Shown one piece after another: positions 52,865 to 62,173 of a DNA stretch of 64,000 nucleotides. The notes beneath the pieces were generated by a model. It had not been told where the DNA came from. It saw only the letters and a list, made by a program, of their open reading frames with translations, and ran no database searches. Every line of letters starts with the position of its first letter. Positions within the stretch are counted from its first letter, which is position 1. The position numbers and the translations under genes are program-made. This DNA comes from Bacillota bacterium (GTDB lineage: Bacteria; Bacillota; Clostridia; Acetivibrionales; DTU013). Where the stretch lies: the NCBI GenBank assembly GCA_023418915.1, contig JAEZYU010000089.1, positions 36,320-100,319 on the forward strand, read 5' to 3'.

Positions 52865-53659
52865 ATGCCAATACTTGAGGTTGCCAATATAAATAAAAAA
52901 TTCGGGAATGTGGAAGTCATAAAGGATATAAGCTTCAGCCTGGATAAAGGTGAAACACTTTCTATTATCGGTTCCTCCGGAAGCGGTAAGACGACGCTGC
53001 TGCGCTGCCTGAATTTTCTGGAAATACCTGATGCCGGCACAATTACCGTAAAGGGTGAAACCATATTCAATGCAGCGGATCCGGAATCCAGGAGTGAAAA
53101 GGGCCTGAGAGAAAAGCGCCTGCACTTTGGCCTGGTTTTTCAGTCGTTCAATCTTTTCCCTCAGTACACTGCTCTTCAGAATGTTACTCTGGCCGGCATG
53201 CTGCTTGCAAAGGAACGTCCTGAATATAAGACCGATAAGAACCGGATAAATGAGGAAATAACACAGAATGCAAAAGCGATTCTTGACAGTGTCGGCCTGT
53301 CCGGAAAGCTCAACTATTATCCACACCAGCTGTCAGGCGGACAGCAGCAGCGTGTTGCGATCGCACGTGCTCTTGCATTACACCCTGATATTTTGTGCTT
53401 TGATGAGCCGACATCCGCACTTGATCCCGAGCTTACCGGGGAAGTGCTGCGTGTCATCCGCGAGCTGGCTGAGAGAAAGACCACAATGGTCATAGTAACA
53501 CACGAAATGTCCTTTGCACGGCAGGTATCTGATAATGTGTTGTTTATGGATGAAGGAGTGGTCGTTGAATACGGCCCGCCTGAACAGGTCATAGGCAGCC
53601 CCAGGGAAGATCGTACAAAGCAATTTCTGGAGCGCTATTTTGAGAACGAGAATAACTGA
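52865..53659 (+). CDS. amino acid ABC transporter ATP-binding protein (GlnQ type)
   Basis: The 264-residue ATPase has Walker A GSSGSGKTT, Q-loop VFQSFNLFPQYTALQNV, signature LSGGQQQR, Walker B LCFDEPTSALDPEL and H-loop VTHEMSFARQV. All match the polar amino acid subfamily. The middle region (RPEYKTDKNRINEEITQ) is somewhat longer than in E. coli GlnQ. It is last in the three-gene operon. AGGAGG lies just upstream of ATG 52865. Confidence 0.94.
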   Translation: MPILEVANINKKFGNVEVIKDISFSLDKGETLSIIGSSGSGKTTLLRCLNFLEIPDAGTITVKGETIFNAADPESRSEKGLREKRLHFGLVFQSFNLFPQYTALQNVTLAGMLLAKERPEYKTDKNRINEEITQNAKAILDSVGLSGKLNYYPHQLSGGQQQRVAIARALALHPDILCFDEPTSALDPELTGEVLRVIRELAERKTTMVIVTHEMSFARQVSDNVLFMDEGVVVEYGPPEQVIGSPREDRTKQFLERYFENENN

Positions 53660-53702
53660 TAATCCTTTTCTGTTTTAATAGACCACATATACTGGCTGCA
53701 GA

Positions 53703-55205
53703 TTAGCCTAGCTTTAAATATAGCTTGGATAGATCATCATATGTTTCCAAGTAGGACATGTATTTTTTATCGAAAGCGGGTACATCCCACATGGATGGAA
53801 GATATACAGTCTTAGTTCTGTAAAGAGATGAGAGTTCATTTTCTGCATATATATCTGCACCTATTGCGCTAAGCAGAGCTGCGCCATAACAAGCTGCTTC
53901 GCTGCAATCAGGGATTTCTATCTGTTTACCTGTTACGGAAGCCTTGAGATTCATCTGACGTACAGACTTTGAGAGGTCACCGACTGCACGCAGTGTATCA
54001 TAGCACATACCTGTGGCTTGCTCGCAGGATGTTACTCGCCGCCTTAACTCAAAACAAATACCTTCTGATACGGCACGAATAAATGAACCGCGGTCACAAG
54101 TATCGTCAATTCCTATAAATGTACCTTTTGCGAGTGAATTTTCCTGCAAACCTCTGATATATGGAAGAAATATGAGGTTCGTCTTCGATGGTGACTGCTC
54201 CGCTTCCATCATCAGCTTCTCAAAAATATCGGTTATTTTCGTAGATGCTCCGAGGGAAGGAATTCCGAATGTGCGGCTGAACCATTCAAACACTGAACTG
54301 CTTGCCTGTATTGAAGTTATTATCCTATAAAGCTTTCGCCCGAAGTGCGGGTAGACACATAATGCATTTTTGTAACCGATATCAGCCGGTAAGATATTTT
54401 CATCTGCTATTATTGTTGTTTCTGCAGCTCCCATTGAATCAAGAATCGTACCGTCTTCAAGTATGTTGACTGCTATAGCGGCACAGGCATGGTCGTGTCC
54501 CCCGGTAAAAACCGGAATGCCTTGCAAAAGACCTGTTGAGAGAGAGGCTTCATTTGAAAGAACACCTGCTTTTGTGCCTCCCGGATGTGCTTCTGGCATT
54601 AAGTCATACTTTATTCCTAATAAATTCATTATATCATGTGACCATTTAAGCGTTTTGATATCAAAGCAAAGCATTCTCGAAGCCAGAGAATAATCAGTAG
54701 CAAATTCATTGGTCAGCTTATAAATAATATAATCTTGCATAGAAAGGCATTTATATGCCTTGTGAAATGCTTCAGGAGCATTGTCTTTTATCCAAAGAAG
54801 CTTACATACTCCAAATTTAGGAGAGAGGATTTGCCCGGTAATATTGTACAACAATTTTTTGTCTATGCGGCGTTCCATCTCATGTGTCTGTTCGAGTGCA
54901 CGTTGGTCGTACCATGCAATTACCGGGTAACATGGTTTTCCGGATTTATCGATAAGTACGCTGGATTCTCCGAAGGAAGAGATGCCAATTGAACAAATGA
55001 AACCGCTGGCTGGATTTGATGCGACTTCTTTCAGACAGGAATTTACTCCTTCCCAGATTTCTTCAGCATTGTACTCGCTAAAACCATGTTTTGAATGATA
55101 TATCATATTCTGACGACTTGTAAAGTAAGTCAGCTGACCTGCAAGATTATAGACTGCTACTCTAATATTATTGGCACCTATGTCAATACCAACTATAGTG
55201 TTCAT
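53703..55205 (-). CDS. FGGY family carbohydrate kinase
   Basis: The 500-residue kinase has the FGGY layout: GIDIGANNIRVAVYN at the N-terminus, WYDQRALEQ, and the second-domain motif FTGGHDHACAAIAVNILEDG, then GGDLSKS-like AVGDLSKSVRQ near the C-terminus. The family phosphorylates sugars such as xylulose, ribulose or L-fuculose. Near a GH51 arabinofuranosidase and a sugar importer, ribulose or xylulose is likely; the sequence does not decide. It lies after the sensor kinase on the minus strand with 35 bases between. ATG at 55205 follows AGGGGG. Confidence 0.9.
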   Translation of the reverse strand: MNTIVGIDIGANNIRVAVYNLAGQLTYFTSRQNMIYHSKHGFSEYNAEEIWEGVNSCLKEVASNPASGFICSIGISSFGESSVLIDKSGKPCYPVIAWYDQRALEQTHEMERRIDKKLLYNITGQILSPKFGVCKLLWIKDNAPEAFHKAYKCLSMQDYIIYKLTNEFATDYSLASRMLCFDIKTLKWSHDIMNLLGIKYDLMPEAHPGGTKAGVLSNEASLSTGLLQGIPVFTGGHDHACAAIAVNILEDGTILDSMGAAETTIIADENILPADIGYKNALCVYPHFGRKLYRIITSIQASSSVFEWFSRTFGIPSLGASTKITDIFEKLMMEAEQSPSKTNLIFLPYIRGLQENSLAKGTFIGIDDTCDRGSFIRAVSEGICFELRRRVTSCEQATGMCYDTLRAVGDLSKSVRQMNLKASVTGKQIEIPDCSEAACYGAALLSAIGADIYAENELSSLYRTKTVYLPSMWDVPAFDKKYMSYLETYDDLSKLYLKLG

Positions 55206-55240
55206 TTGCGTTCCCCCTAAAAAAATTATGCACTTCACTG

Positions 55241-57052
55241 CTAAGGTTGTGATACATCACCAATACGAGGAATCAATAAGGTTATTCTTGTAAAGGTGTT
55301 TGCCTCACTTTCAATATTAAGCCCATATTGAGCTCCAAAGAGAATCTTTATGCGGTTATGAATGTTTTTTAGGCCAATACCGCTTCCGGATGACAGGTTT
55401 ATATCTGAATTCAGAATCTCTCTCAGGCGAGTAAGATGGTCATTACTCATTCCTATGCCGTCATCCTCGATTGTAAAAATTATATCATAATCAGTCAATC
55501 GACCGGTGATACTAATGTGGTTTTTATATGGTGTGCCGGAAAATCCATGTTTGATGGAGTTCTCAACTAACGGCTGTATTGTGAACTTCGGAGCCGCATG
55601 ATTAAGTATTCTCTCATCGATATCGAAATTTATTGAGAGATTCGAGCTGTAGATTATTTGGTAAATGGACAGGTAATCACGGGTAAAGTTGATTTCGTCC
55701 ATTATCTTAACCATTGCTGCAGTTTTTGCCGTAGAGTATCTGAACAAGTTTCCCAATGATATTACGATTCTGTTTGATACTTCGGTACTACCATAGACGA
55801 TTTCTGTCTGAAGCAGTTGAAGAGTGTTAAAAAGAAAGTGGGGATTTAACTGAGAAGTCATTGTATCCAATTTAGCACTATTCAGACTTAACTGAATTTC
55901 ATAATTTTCCCGACTCATTTTTTTTAGTCTTTCAATAAGGTCATCGAACTTTATTGCTATGTTATTGAATTCAATATATTTATAGTGTTTTCGGGGAAGA
56001 ACACCGGTAAGGCTTTGTACTGAATCCATGTCTTGAATAAGGGTTGCCATGGAATTGTGAAGGTTTTTATAAATAACATAGAATAATAGAACATTGAGTA
56101 CTGTGCCAGCCAGTAAGCAAAATAGAATCAGGATATATAGCGTGGATGCTTGCCCTCGTATATATCCTAGAGATATCCTGCATATAGCTCGACAATCTGA
56201 ATATCTTGAATCCAGTGATGCCCACAAATAGTTGTCATGCTGTGTTTCGATATTGTTAATTATACCATTGTTAAGATTTGTTAGGGTAATTGACTTGTTA
56301 AAATATTTGCCAACAACATCATAATCAGTATGTGCAATAATTGAATAATCCCTGTCTACGAGATAGATATCCCCGAATTCCTTGTAATTTCCTGTTAGTA
56401 CATTCCTTGTCATTTCATCCATACGCATTAAAAAGAAGACTACGCCGATCTTCTCTTCCAAATAGTTATATACCGGCATGCTTATGATAACGGATTTTTT
56501 CATATATTGTGGGGTATTTATCATGTAAAAATCCAGTGTCATGACAGAAATGTTAATAGGATCTTCTTTATCATACTCAAGAGCTTTTTTATACCATGAT
56601 GCAGAAGTAAAATCATATTTAGGGTCGATATCCCAACGGGTCTGTAAGTTATAGATATAACTGTTGTTTCCTACAATAAGTACATCATAGAGGTCGGGTT
56701 TAATCTGCATTATGCTTTTAACATAGCCGGAGTATTTATTTTCAGTCTCAAGAAGGCTGTATATATCCATCGACTGGTATGCTTCCAGACTTCTCCTTAT
56801 GTAACTGTTGTTTGCCAATGATTTAAGTAGATTAACACGATCATTGATGTATGAATCAACATTGGTTATTGCCTGATTCATAATGCTTTGTGTATAGTTG
56901 AACGCAGAGCCGGTCAATATCTTTTGAGATATAGTATATGCCAGAAAGCCTGAAATAAATAAAAATGTAAGATTTATTAGCAGAGCAGCTGATAGATATA
57001 CAATTAAAAATGATTGTTTTCTGTTTTTCAGTGTTAATAGTTCTTTGAACAA
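55241..57052 (-). CDS. YesM-type sensor histidine kinase
   Basis: The protein (about 603 residues) has a membrane segment near the start (FLIVYLSAALLINLTFLFISGF), a large extracellular sensor domain of the dCache type, and a second membrane segment. A linker of HAMP type follows, then a His_kinase domain with the acceptor His in LNPHFLFNTLQLL and an ATPase with ENSIKHGF and GIGLKNIHNRIKI. Such kinases sense sugars or their binding proteins. The cognate AraC-type regulator lies 5 kb away at 62174-63646. I chose TTG at 57052 because GAGGTGA lies 7 bases upstream; ATG at 57103 is the alternative. Confidence 0.9.
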   Translation of the reverse strand: MFKELLTLKNRKQSFLIVYLSAALLINLTFLFISGFLAYTISQKILTGSAFNYTQSIMNQAITNVDSYINDRVNLLKSLANNSYIRRSLEAYQSMDIYSLLETENKYSGYVKSIMQIKPDLYDVLIVGNNSYIYNLQTRWDIDPKYDFTSASWYKKALEYDKEDPINISVMTLDFYMINTPQYMKKSVIISMPVYNYLEEKIGVVFFLMRMDEMTRNVLTGNYKEFGDIYLVDRDYSIIAHTDYDVVGKYFNKSITLTNLNNGIINNIETQHDNYLWASLDSRYSDCRAICRISLGYIRGQASTLYILILFCLLAGTVLNVLLFYVIYKNLHNSMATLIQDMDSVQSLTGVLPRKHYKYIEFNNIAIKFDDLIERLKKMSRENYEIQLSLNSAKLDTMTSQLNPHFLFNTLQLLQTEIVYGSTEVSNRIVISLGNLFRYSTAKTAAMVKIMDEINFTRDYLSIYQIIYSSNLSINFDIDERILNHAAPKFTIQPLVENSIKHGFSGTPYKNHISITGRLTDYDIIFTIEDDGIGMSNDHLTRLREILNSDINLSSGSGIGLKNIHNRIKILFGAQYGLNIESEANTFTRITLLIPRIGDVSQP

Positions 57053-57247
57053 GGGGGCGTCACCTCGGGATCTTGCTATATATAGCATATAATAATTTAA
57101 CATTATTTAATCGAAAATGACAAGAATTATTGTGCAATTTGCAATATAATTCATGTTTTGTACAATATTTTATATTCAATTACGGTGTGCTAATGAATTA
57201 AGCTATTAGTAGCAAGGCTTGAACAAAAAGTATAAGGGGTGGTATTG

Positions 57248-58768
57248 TTGAGTCCAAAGAACGGTGCAACACTTTTCATCAATAAGGAATTCAAAATCGG
57301 TGAAATTGACAAGCGTATCTATGGTTCTTTTATCGAACATATGGAACGCGTAGTGTATGAAGGAATCTATGAGCCAGGTCACCCACTCAGTGATGAACAA
57401 GGATTCAGAAAGGATATCCTTGAGCTTGTGAGAGAAATGCAGATACCAATTTTCCGTTACCCGGGAGGCAATTTTTTATCGGGATATAACTGGGAAGATG
57501 GTGTTGGACCGGTTGAAAAAAGGCCAGTCAAACTGGATTTAGCATGGATCGGTTTAGAAAAAAACATCATCGGAACTAATGAATTTATGCAGTGGGCAAA
57601 AAAAGCAGACACTGAAGTGAATATGGCCGTCAACCTTGGCACCCGTGGCGCAGATGAAGCGAGAAATTTAGTTGAATATTGCAATTTCAAGGGTGGATCC
57701 TATTGGAGTGATTTAAGAATATCTCACGGATACAAAGAGCCCTACAAAATTAAGACATGGTGCCTTGGCAACGAAATGGACGGGCCGTGGCAGATTGGAC
57801 ATAAGACAGCAGAAGAGTATGGCAGACTTGCACTTGAGACAGGCAAACTGATGAAACTCACAGATCCTGACATTGAACTTGTAGCCTGTGGAAGTTCAAA
57901 TACTACAATAGAGACATATCCTCAATGGGATGCCATTGTACTTGATCATGCTTATCCTGTAGCAGATATGATTTCACTTCATACTTATTACGAAAAAGCA
58001 CAGGGAGACACACCGACATTCCTTGCGCATGGCATTGATATGGATCGTCAAATAAAATCTATTGTTTCAACCTGTGATTATGTAAAGGCTAAAAAGAGAT
58101 CAAATAAATCTATTTTTCTCTCATTTGACGAGTGGGGAATATGGAATGAAGAAGAACGCAGTAACAGATCGAAATGGACATATCGCTGGGAAGATGCAAA
58201 TGCCATAAGCGAAGGCAGTTATACATTTGAGGATGCATTATTGACAGGATCAATAATGATGACACTGATAAACAACAGTGACCGTGTAAAGATGGCATGT
58301 CAGGCTCAGTTGGTCAATCACCTGTCGCTTATCAATTGTGCCGCTAAGGGAAGAGCATGGAAACAGACTATTTTTTACCCGTTCCTGCACGCATCCATAT
58401 ATGGGCGCGGAACAGCACTTCTGAATGAACTGAGGTGCTCGTCATATGAAACTAAAGAGCAGGGCGAAGTAAAGATTATTGACAGTGCTGCAGTATTCAA
58501 TGAGGAAAAAAATGAACTGACAATATTTGCTCTTAATAGGGATACTGAAAATGATATTGTTTTAGATTGTCAGCTGGGTGGATTTAATGGATTTACACCG
58601 ATTGAACATATTGCATATGAGAATTACGATCTCAATGCAAAGAACACATTAGAAAACGACGGTGTTGTTCCATGTGTTAAGAACGACATAACAATAGAGA
58701 ATGGTAATAGTGTAAAGGTTCAATTGACCAAAGCCTCGTGGAATGTCATAAGGCTAAAACAAAACTGA
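57248..58768 (+). CDS. alpha-L-arabinofuranosidase, glycoside hydrolase family 51
   Basis: The protein (about 506 residues) is a full GH51 enzyme: GSFIEHMERVVYEGIYEPGH near the start, the YPGGNFLSGYNWEDGVGP segment, the acid/base Glu in WCLGNEMDGPW, and the nucleophile Glu in FLSFDEWGIW. A C-terminal beta-sandwich follows. No signal peptide is present, so it acts on imported oligosaccharides in the cytoplasm, removing arabinofuranosyl groups. It is divergent from the sensor kinase. The start is TTG 57248 or GTG 57239; AAGGGGTGG favours the TTG. Confidence 0.93.
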   Translation: MSPKNGATLFINKEFKIGEIDKRIYGSFIEHMERVVYEGIYEPGHPLSDEQGFRKDILELVREMQIPIFRYPGGNFLSGYNWEDGVGPVEKRPVKLDLAWIGLEKNIIGTNEFMQWAKKADTEVNMAVNLGTRGADEARNLVEYCNFKGGSYWSDLRISHGYKEPYKIKTWCLGNEMDGPWQIGHKTAEEYGRLALETGKLMKLTDPDIELVACGSSNTTIETYPQWDAIVLDHAYPVADMISLHTYYEKAQGDTPTFLAHGIDMDRQIKSIVSTCDYVKAKKRSNKSIFLSFDEWGIWNEEERSNRSKWTYRWEDANAISEGSYTFEDALLTGSIMMTLINNSDRVKMACQAQLVNHLSLINCAAKGRAWKQTIFYPFLHASIYGRGTALLNELRCSSYETKEQGEVKIIDSAAVFNEEKNELTIFALNRDTENDIVLDCQLGGFNGFTPIEHIAYENYDLNAKNTLENDGVVPCVKNDITIENGNSVKVQLTKASWNVIRLKQN

Positions 58769-58909
58769 CATCTTAGGATATCATCCATTCAGCTGTATTG
58801 AAAACATGATTCGATATGTATGAGGGGAGATATCTAAAAATGTAATACAGGTGCTTAACAGAAGGAGTTAAAGCAGTACTGTAGCAAATATTTGTATAGG
58901 AGGATTACG

Positions 58910-60262
58910 ATGAGTAGAAGAACAAGGCAAGTGATTTCAGTAATGGTTATGGTTTTCATGACCCTTGGCCTGTTGGCCGGTTGTGGTAGTCAAACAGCAC
59001 CTTCAACAGAAAACACACCAGAACCTGCGGAGACTAAAGAACCCGCTGCAGGAGAAACAGCTGTAGGTGACTACGGTGCTGAAAATGACGGGACTACTGT
59101 AGAATTCTGGTCACTATTTGGCGGAGCAGACGGAGCACAGATGGTGGAGATGCTCGATGAATATAATGCTTCCAATCCTAAAGTCAAGATTTCGGCAGCA
59201 ACTCAGGATTGGGATAATTATTATGCTAAGCTCAAAACGTCGATCCTTGGCGGAGAAGCTCCCGATCTAGCCGTATCACATGATGTATACGTATGGGGAC
59301 TCATCAAGGAAGGTATTATTGTACCTATAGATGCTGAAGTTGAAAAAGTTAATGTAAACATTGATTACAGTAAGTATATCGATAAGATAGAGGCTCTCAA
59401 ATACGATGATAAGTATTATGCAATCCCAATTGACGCCCTCCAGATCCTATTCAGCTATAATAAGGATATCGTGGGGAATGCAGGCTTGCTTGATGACAGT
59501 GGTATGCCCAAAATGGAACCTGGTATAGACGGCTTTGTAAAATTCATGGAAGACCTGGGCAAAGCTACGGATATCGCTCCCTTTGCAACCGTATTGACCA
59601 AGGGATCTATACCGATGTACCTGTTCAATTCACTATATTATCAGTATGGCGGAACCCAACCTTTCGTTACAGATGACGGCAAGGCATGGCAGATGGATAA
59701 TGAAATCGGCCTGAAAGCTGCAGAAGTATTTGCAAAGATAGGCGCTCTCAGCCTGCAAAACGTTGAGAATCTGGCTGAAATATTCATAGGTGAGCAAACT
59801 GCAACCGTCATTGAAGGCGCATGGCAGATGAATTACTATTATGAGAACCTTGGTGATAAGTATGGCACGGCAAAATTGCCGCAATTTGGTCCGGAATATA
59901 AAACAGCAATGTATTCGCATGCGTTTATACTTCCGACAAGTGACAGTCGTACTCCTGAAAAAACTGCAGGTGCGCTTGAATTCGTTAAGTGGTTTGGAGA
60001 GAATAATGCAAAATGGTCCAAGGCCGGTTCAATGCCAGCTTATGCTCCGGCACAGGATACTGAATTATTTAAGAGCTTTGCGATGCATAAATACTTCATG
60101 GATGCGCCGAATTTCACTACTCCGTTGACGTACACCGCTCCATTTGCTCTCAAGGGATCTCCTGAAATAAATGAACCCCTTGGAAAGCTTTCACGTGGTG
60201 AAGTCACTCCGCAGCAGTGCCTTGATGAGATGGCTCAGAGAATGGCAACAGCACTGAAATAG
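58910..60262 (+). CDS. sugar ABC transporter substrate-binding lipoprotein (family 1)
   Basis: The 450-residue protein has a lipoprotein signal with lipobox LLAGC (C25). A Thr/Pro/Glu-rich linker to about residue 50 follows, then the family 1 solute-binding fold: TVEFWSLFGGADGAQMVEMLDEYN, PDLAVSHD and VEGAWQM-like segments near 310. It binds an oligosaccharide, likely arabino- or xylo-oligosaccharide given the neighbouring GH51. ATG at 58910 follows AGGAGG. A strong hairpin lies between it and the permease genes. Confidence 0.92.
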   Translation: MSRRTRQVISVMVMVFMTLGLLAGCGSQTAPSTENTPEPAETKEPAAGETAVGDYGAENDGTTVEFWSLFGGADGAQMVEMLDEYNASNPKVKISAATQDWDNYYAKLKTSILGGEAPDLAVSHDVYVWGLIKEGIIVPIDAEVEKVNVNIDYSKYIDKIEALKYDDKYYAIPIDALQILFSYNKDIVGNAGLLDDSGMPKMEPGIDGFVKFMEDLGKATDIAPFATVLTKGSIPMYLFNSLYYQYGGTQPFVTDDGKAWQMDNEIGLKAAEVFAKIGALSLQNVENLAEIFIGEQTATVIEGAWQMNYYYENLGDKYGTAKLPQFGPEYKTAMYSHAFILPTSDSRTPEKTAGALEFVKWFGENNAKWSKAGSMPAYAPAQDTELFKSFAMHKYFMDAPNFTTPLTYTAPFALKGSPEINEPLGKLSRGEVTPQQCLDEMAQRMATALK

Positions 60263-60276
60263 TCTCTGAATTTAGT

Positions 60277-60323
60277 ATAGCCTGCGAGGGATAATGATAT
60301 TAAATGTTACTTTCGCAGGCTAT
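60277..60323. other. stem-loop between binding protein and permease genes
   Basis: ATAGCCTGCGA (60277-60287) pairs perfectly with TCGCAGGCTAT (60313-60323). No T-run follows, so it is probably an intra-operon mRNA element that raises binding-protein output over the permeases, as in other sugar ABC operons. Confidence 0.65.
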
Positions 60324-60391
60324 GTTAATGTCTGTTATCAGATATGGAGATGCGATGATCTTGAATTTACTTAATTAATGGCGGTGAGGGT

Positions 60392-61297
60392 ATGAGTCAG
60401 ATAGGTTTTTGCAAGGAAAGGTTTCTGAAGAAATATGAGGGGGTATTATGGTTAATACCTTTTTTGATCCCGTACGGTATCTTTACATTTGCAATGCTTA
60501 TTTCATCAGTTAGCTTAAGCTTTACTGATTACAAAATACTAGGAGAGAGAACCTTTACAGGTTTTAGCAACTATAGTGCACTTTTCACAGATACTGTGTA
60601 TTGGCAATCATTAAGAAATACTGTGATATATGTTTTATTATCGACACCTGTACTGATAATCATGCCACTAATTATCGGTATAGCAATAGAGCATAAACTG
60701 TTGGTTACACGCGGCTTGTTTAGAACAACCTTTTTCGCACCTTACGTGCTGCCTGTCTCAGTTGTTGCGTATACGTTTCTATATATGTTTCAGCCCTATA
60801 CGGGCCTTATAAACAATCTATTGAGGGCAATAGGGTCATTGGGGGCTAAGGAAGAGCTATTTTGGTTAATGGACACGAAATTAGCGTGGGTCACAATAAT
60901 TCTTGAAACATTGTGGTGGACCGGTGGATTTAATATGGTAATATACATTTCAGGGATGCAGGAAATACCTGATCAGTATTATGAGGCGACAGAGATAGAT
61001 GGTGCTACTTATTTACAGAAAGTTTGGTATATTACACTGCCTTTGCTTAACAGAGTCCATACAACAGTTCTTTTTTTACAGCTTGTTGCTTCTTTCAAGG
61101 TTTTCGGGCAGGTGTATCTTCTTACAGCCGGTAATCCTGGCGGGTCAACCAGAACATACATTCAATACCTGTTTGAAACCGGATTCCGTACATTTAATAT
61201 AGGACGTGGCTCAGCTGCTGCAATTGTGCTTTTGCTAATAATAATGTTAGTATCATTTGTGCAGTTCACTGTTACTTCTAAATTCAACAAGGAATAG
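60392..61297 (+). CDS. sugar ABC transporter permease, MalF-type
   Basis: The 301-residue protein has six membrane segments and the conserved EAA loop (EIPDQYYEATEIDGATYLQKVWYITLPLL). It begins LWLIPFLIPYGIFTFAMLISSV. With the next gene it forms the membrane channel of a carbohydrate importer. There is no ATPase gene in the locus; a shared MsmX-type ATPase elsewhere is the usual solution. ATG follows GTGAGGG. Confidence 0.94.
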   Translation: MSQIGFCKERFLKKYEGVLWLIPFLIPYGIFTFAMLISSVSLSFTDYKILGERTFTGFSNYSALFTDTVYWQSLRNTVIYVLLSTPVLIIMPLIIGIAIEHKLLVTRGLFRTTFFAPYVLPVSVVAYTFLYMFQPYTGLINNLLRAIGSLGAKEELFWLMDTKLAWVTIILETLWWTGGFNMVIYISGMQEIPDQYYEATEIDGATYLQKVWYITLPLLNRVHTTVLFLQLVASFKVFGQVYLLTAGNPGGSTRTYIQYLFETGFRTFNIGRGSAAAIVLLLIIMLVSFVQFTVTSKFNKE

Positions 61298-61300
61298 GCG

Positions 61301-62146
61301 GTGAATATATTGAAAAAGAAAAAGGTCAGCTTGTCAAAAGTAATACTTAACGTAGTTTTCTTTGTGTTAGCTGCTATTTGGTGGCTTCCGCTTGCTTGGA
61401 CGGTTATAGTTTCCTTTAAACCGCTGGGCACAATTGTATATGATATTACAAAGTGGTTTGATCCGCCTTATACTTTGGCTAATTACTACTATGTTTTCAC
61501 TAATTCTCAATCAGATATGCCACTATGGCTGTTCAACAGTTTCTTTGTTGCAGGAGTTTCGACGATACTCGTAGTTGCATTATCGCTTTTAGCTGCATTT
61601 TCATTCTCCAGGTTCCGTTATCGTGGACAGAAAGTAATGTTTTGGGTAATTATGGCGGGTATGATGATACCGTTTCAAAGTCTTCTTATCCCGATCTATA
61701 TTCTGTTCAGGAATATGGGTCTTCTCAACACCTATCTGGCTCTAATTCTGCCTGGACTGGGATCATCATTTGGAGTAATACTTCTCAAGCAATTTATTGA
61801 TGGGCTTCCCGAGGCGTTATTTGATGCAGCAAAGATTGATGGCTGTAAGTCATGGAGAGTACTTGTCAATATCATAATTCCACTGACAAGACCAGCAATC
61901 GCTTCGCTTATAATATTTATTTTCCTGCAGAAGTGGAATGAATTTATGTGGCCTTTTATATCAATAACAAAACAGGAGCTTATGACTATACCGGTAGGCA
62001 TTGTCTTCTTTAGAGGTCAGTATGAGAGAGATATAGCATATTCCATGGCAGCGAATGTAGTAGCAGGTTTACCGGCACTGATTCTGTTTTTTATCTTCCA
62101 GAAACAAATTGTTAAGGGTATCGCATTTAGTGGAATAAAAGATTAA
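61301..62146 (+). CDS. sugar ABC transporter permease, MalG-type
   Basis: The 281-residue protein has six membrane segments and the EAA loop (GLPEALFDAAKIDGCKSWRVLVNIIIPLTRPA). It pairs with the MalF-type permease, whose stop lies 3 bases upstream. The start is GTG 61301 or TTG 61310; AGGCGGTG favours the second, which would give MKKKKVSLSK. It is the last gene of the GH51-transporter operon. It converges on the response regulator gene, 27 bases away. Confidence 0.93.
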   Translation: MNILKKKKVSLSKVILNVVFFVLAAIWWLPLAWTVIVSFKPLGTIVYDITKWFDPPYTLANYYYVFTNSQSDMPLWLFNSFFVAGVSTILVVALSLLAAFSFSRFRYRGQKVMFWVIMAGMMIPFQSLLIPIYILFRNMGLLNTYLALILPGLGSSFGVILLKQFIDGLPEALFDAAKIDGCKSWRVLVNIIIPLTRPAIASLIIFIFLQKWNEFMWPFISITKQELMTIPVGIVFFRGQYERDIAYSMAANVVAGLPALILFFIFQKQIVKGIAFSGIKD

Positions 62147-62173
62147 GATCAATTACTTAAGTACGCAGAAGGG

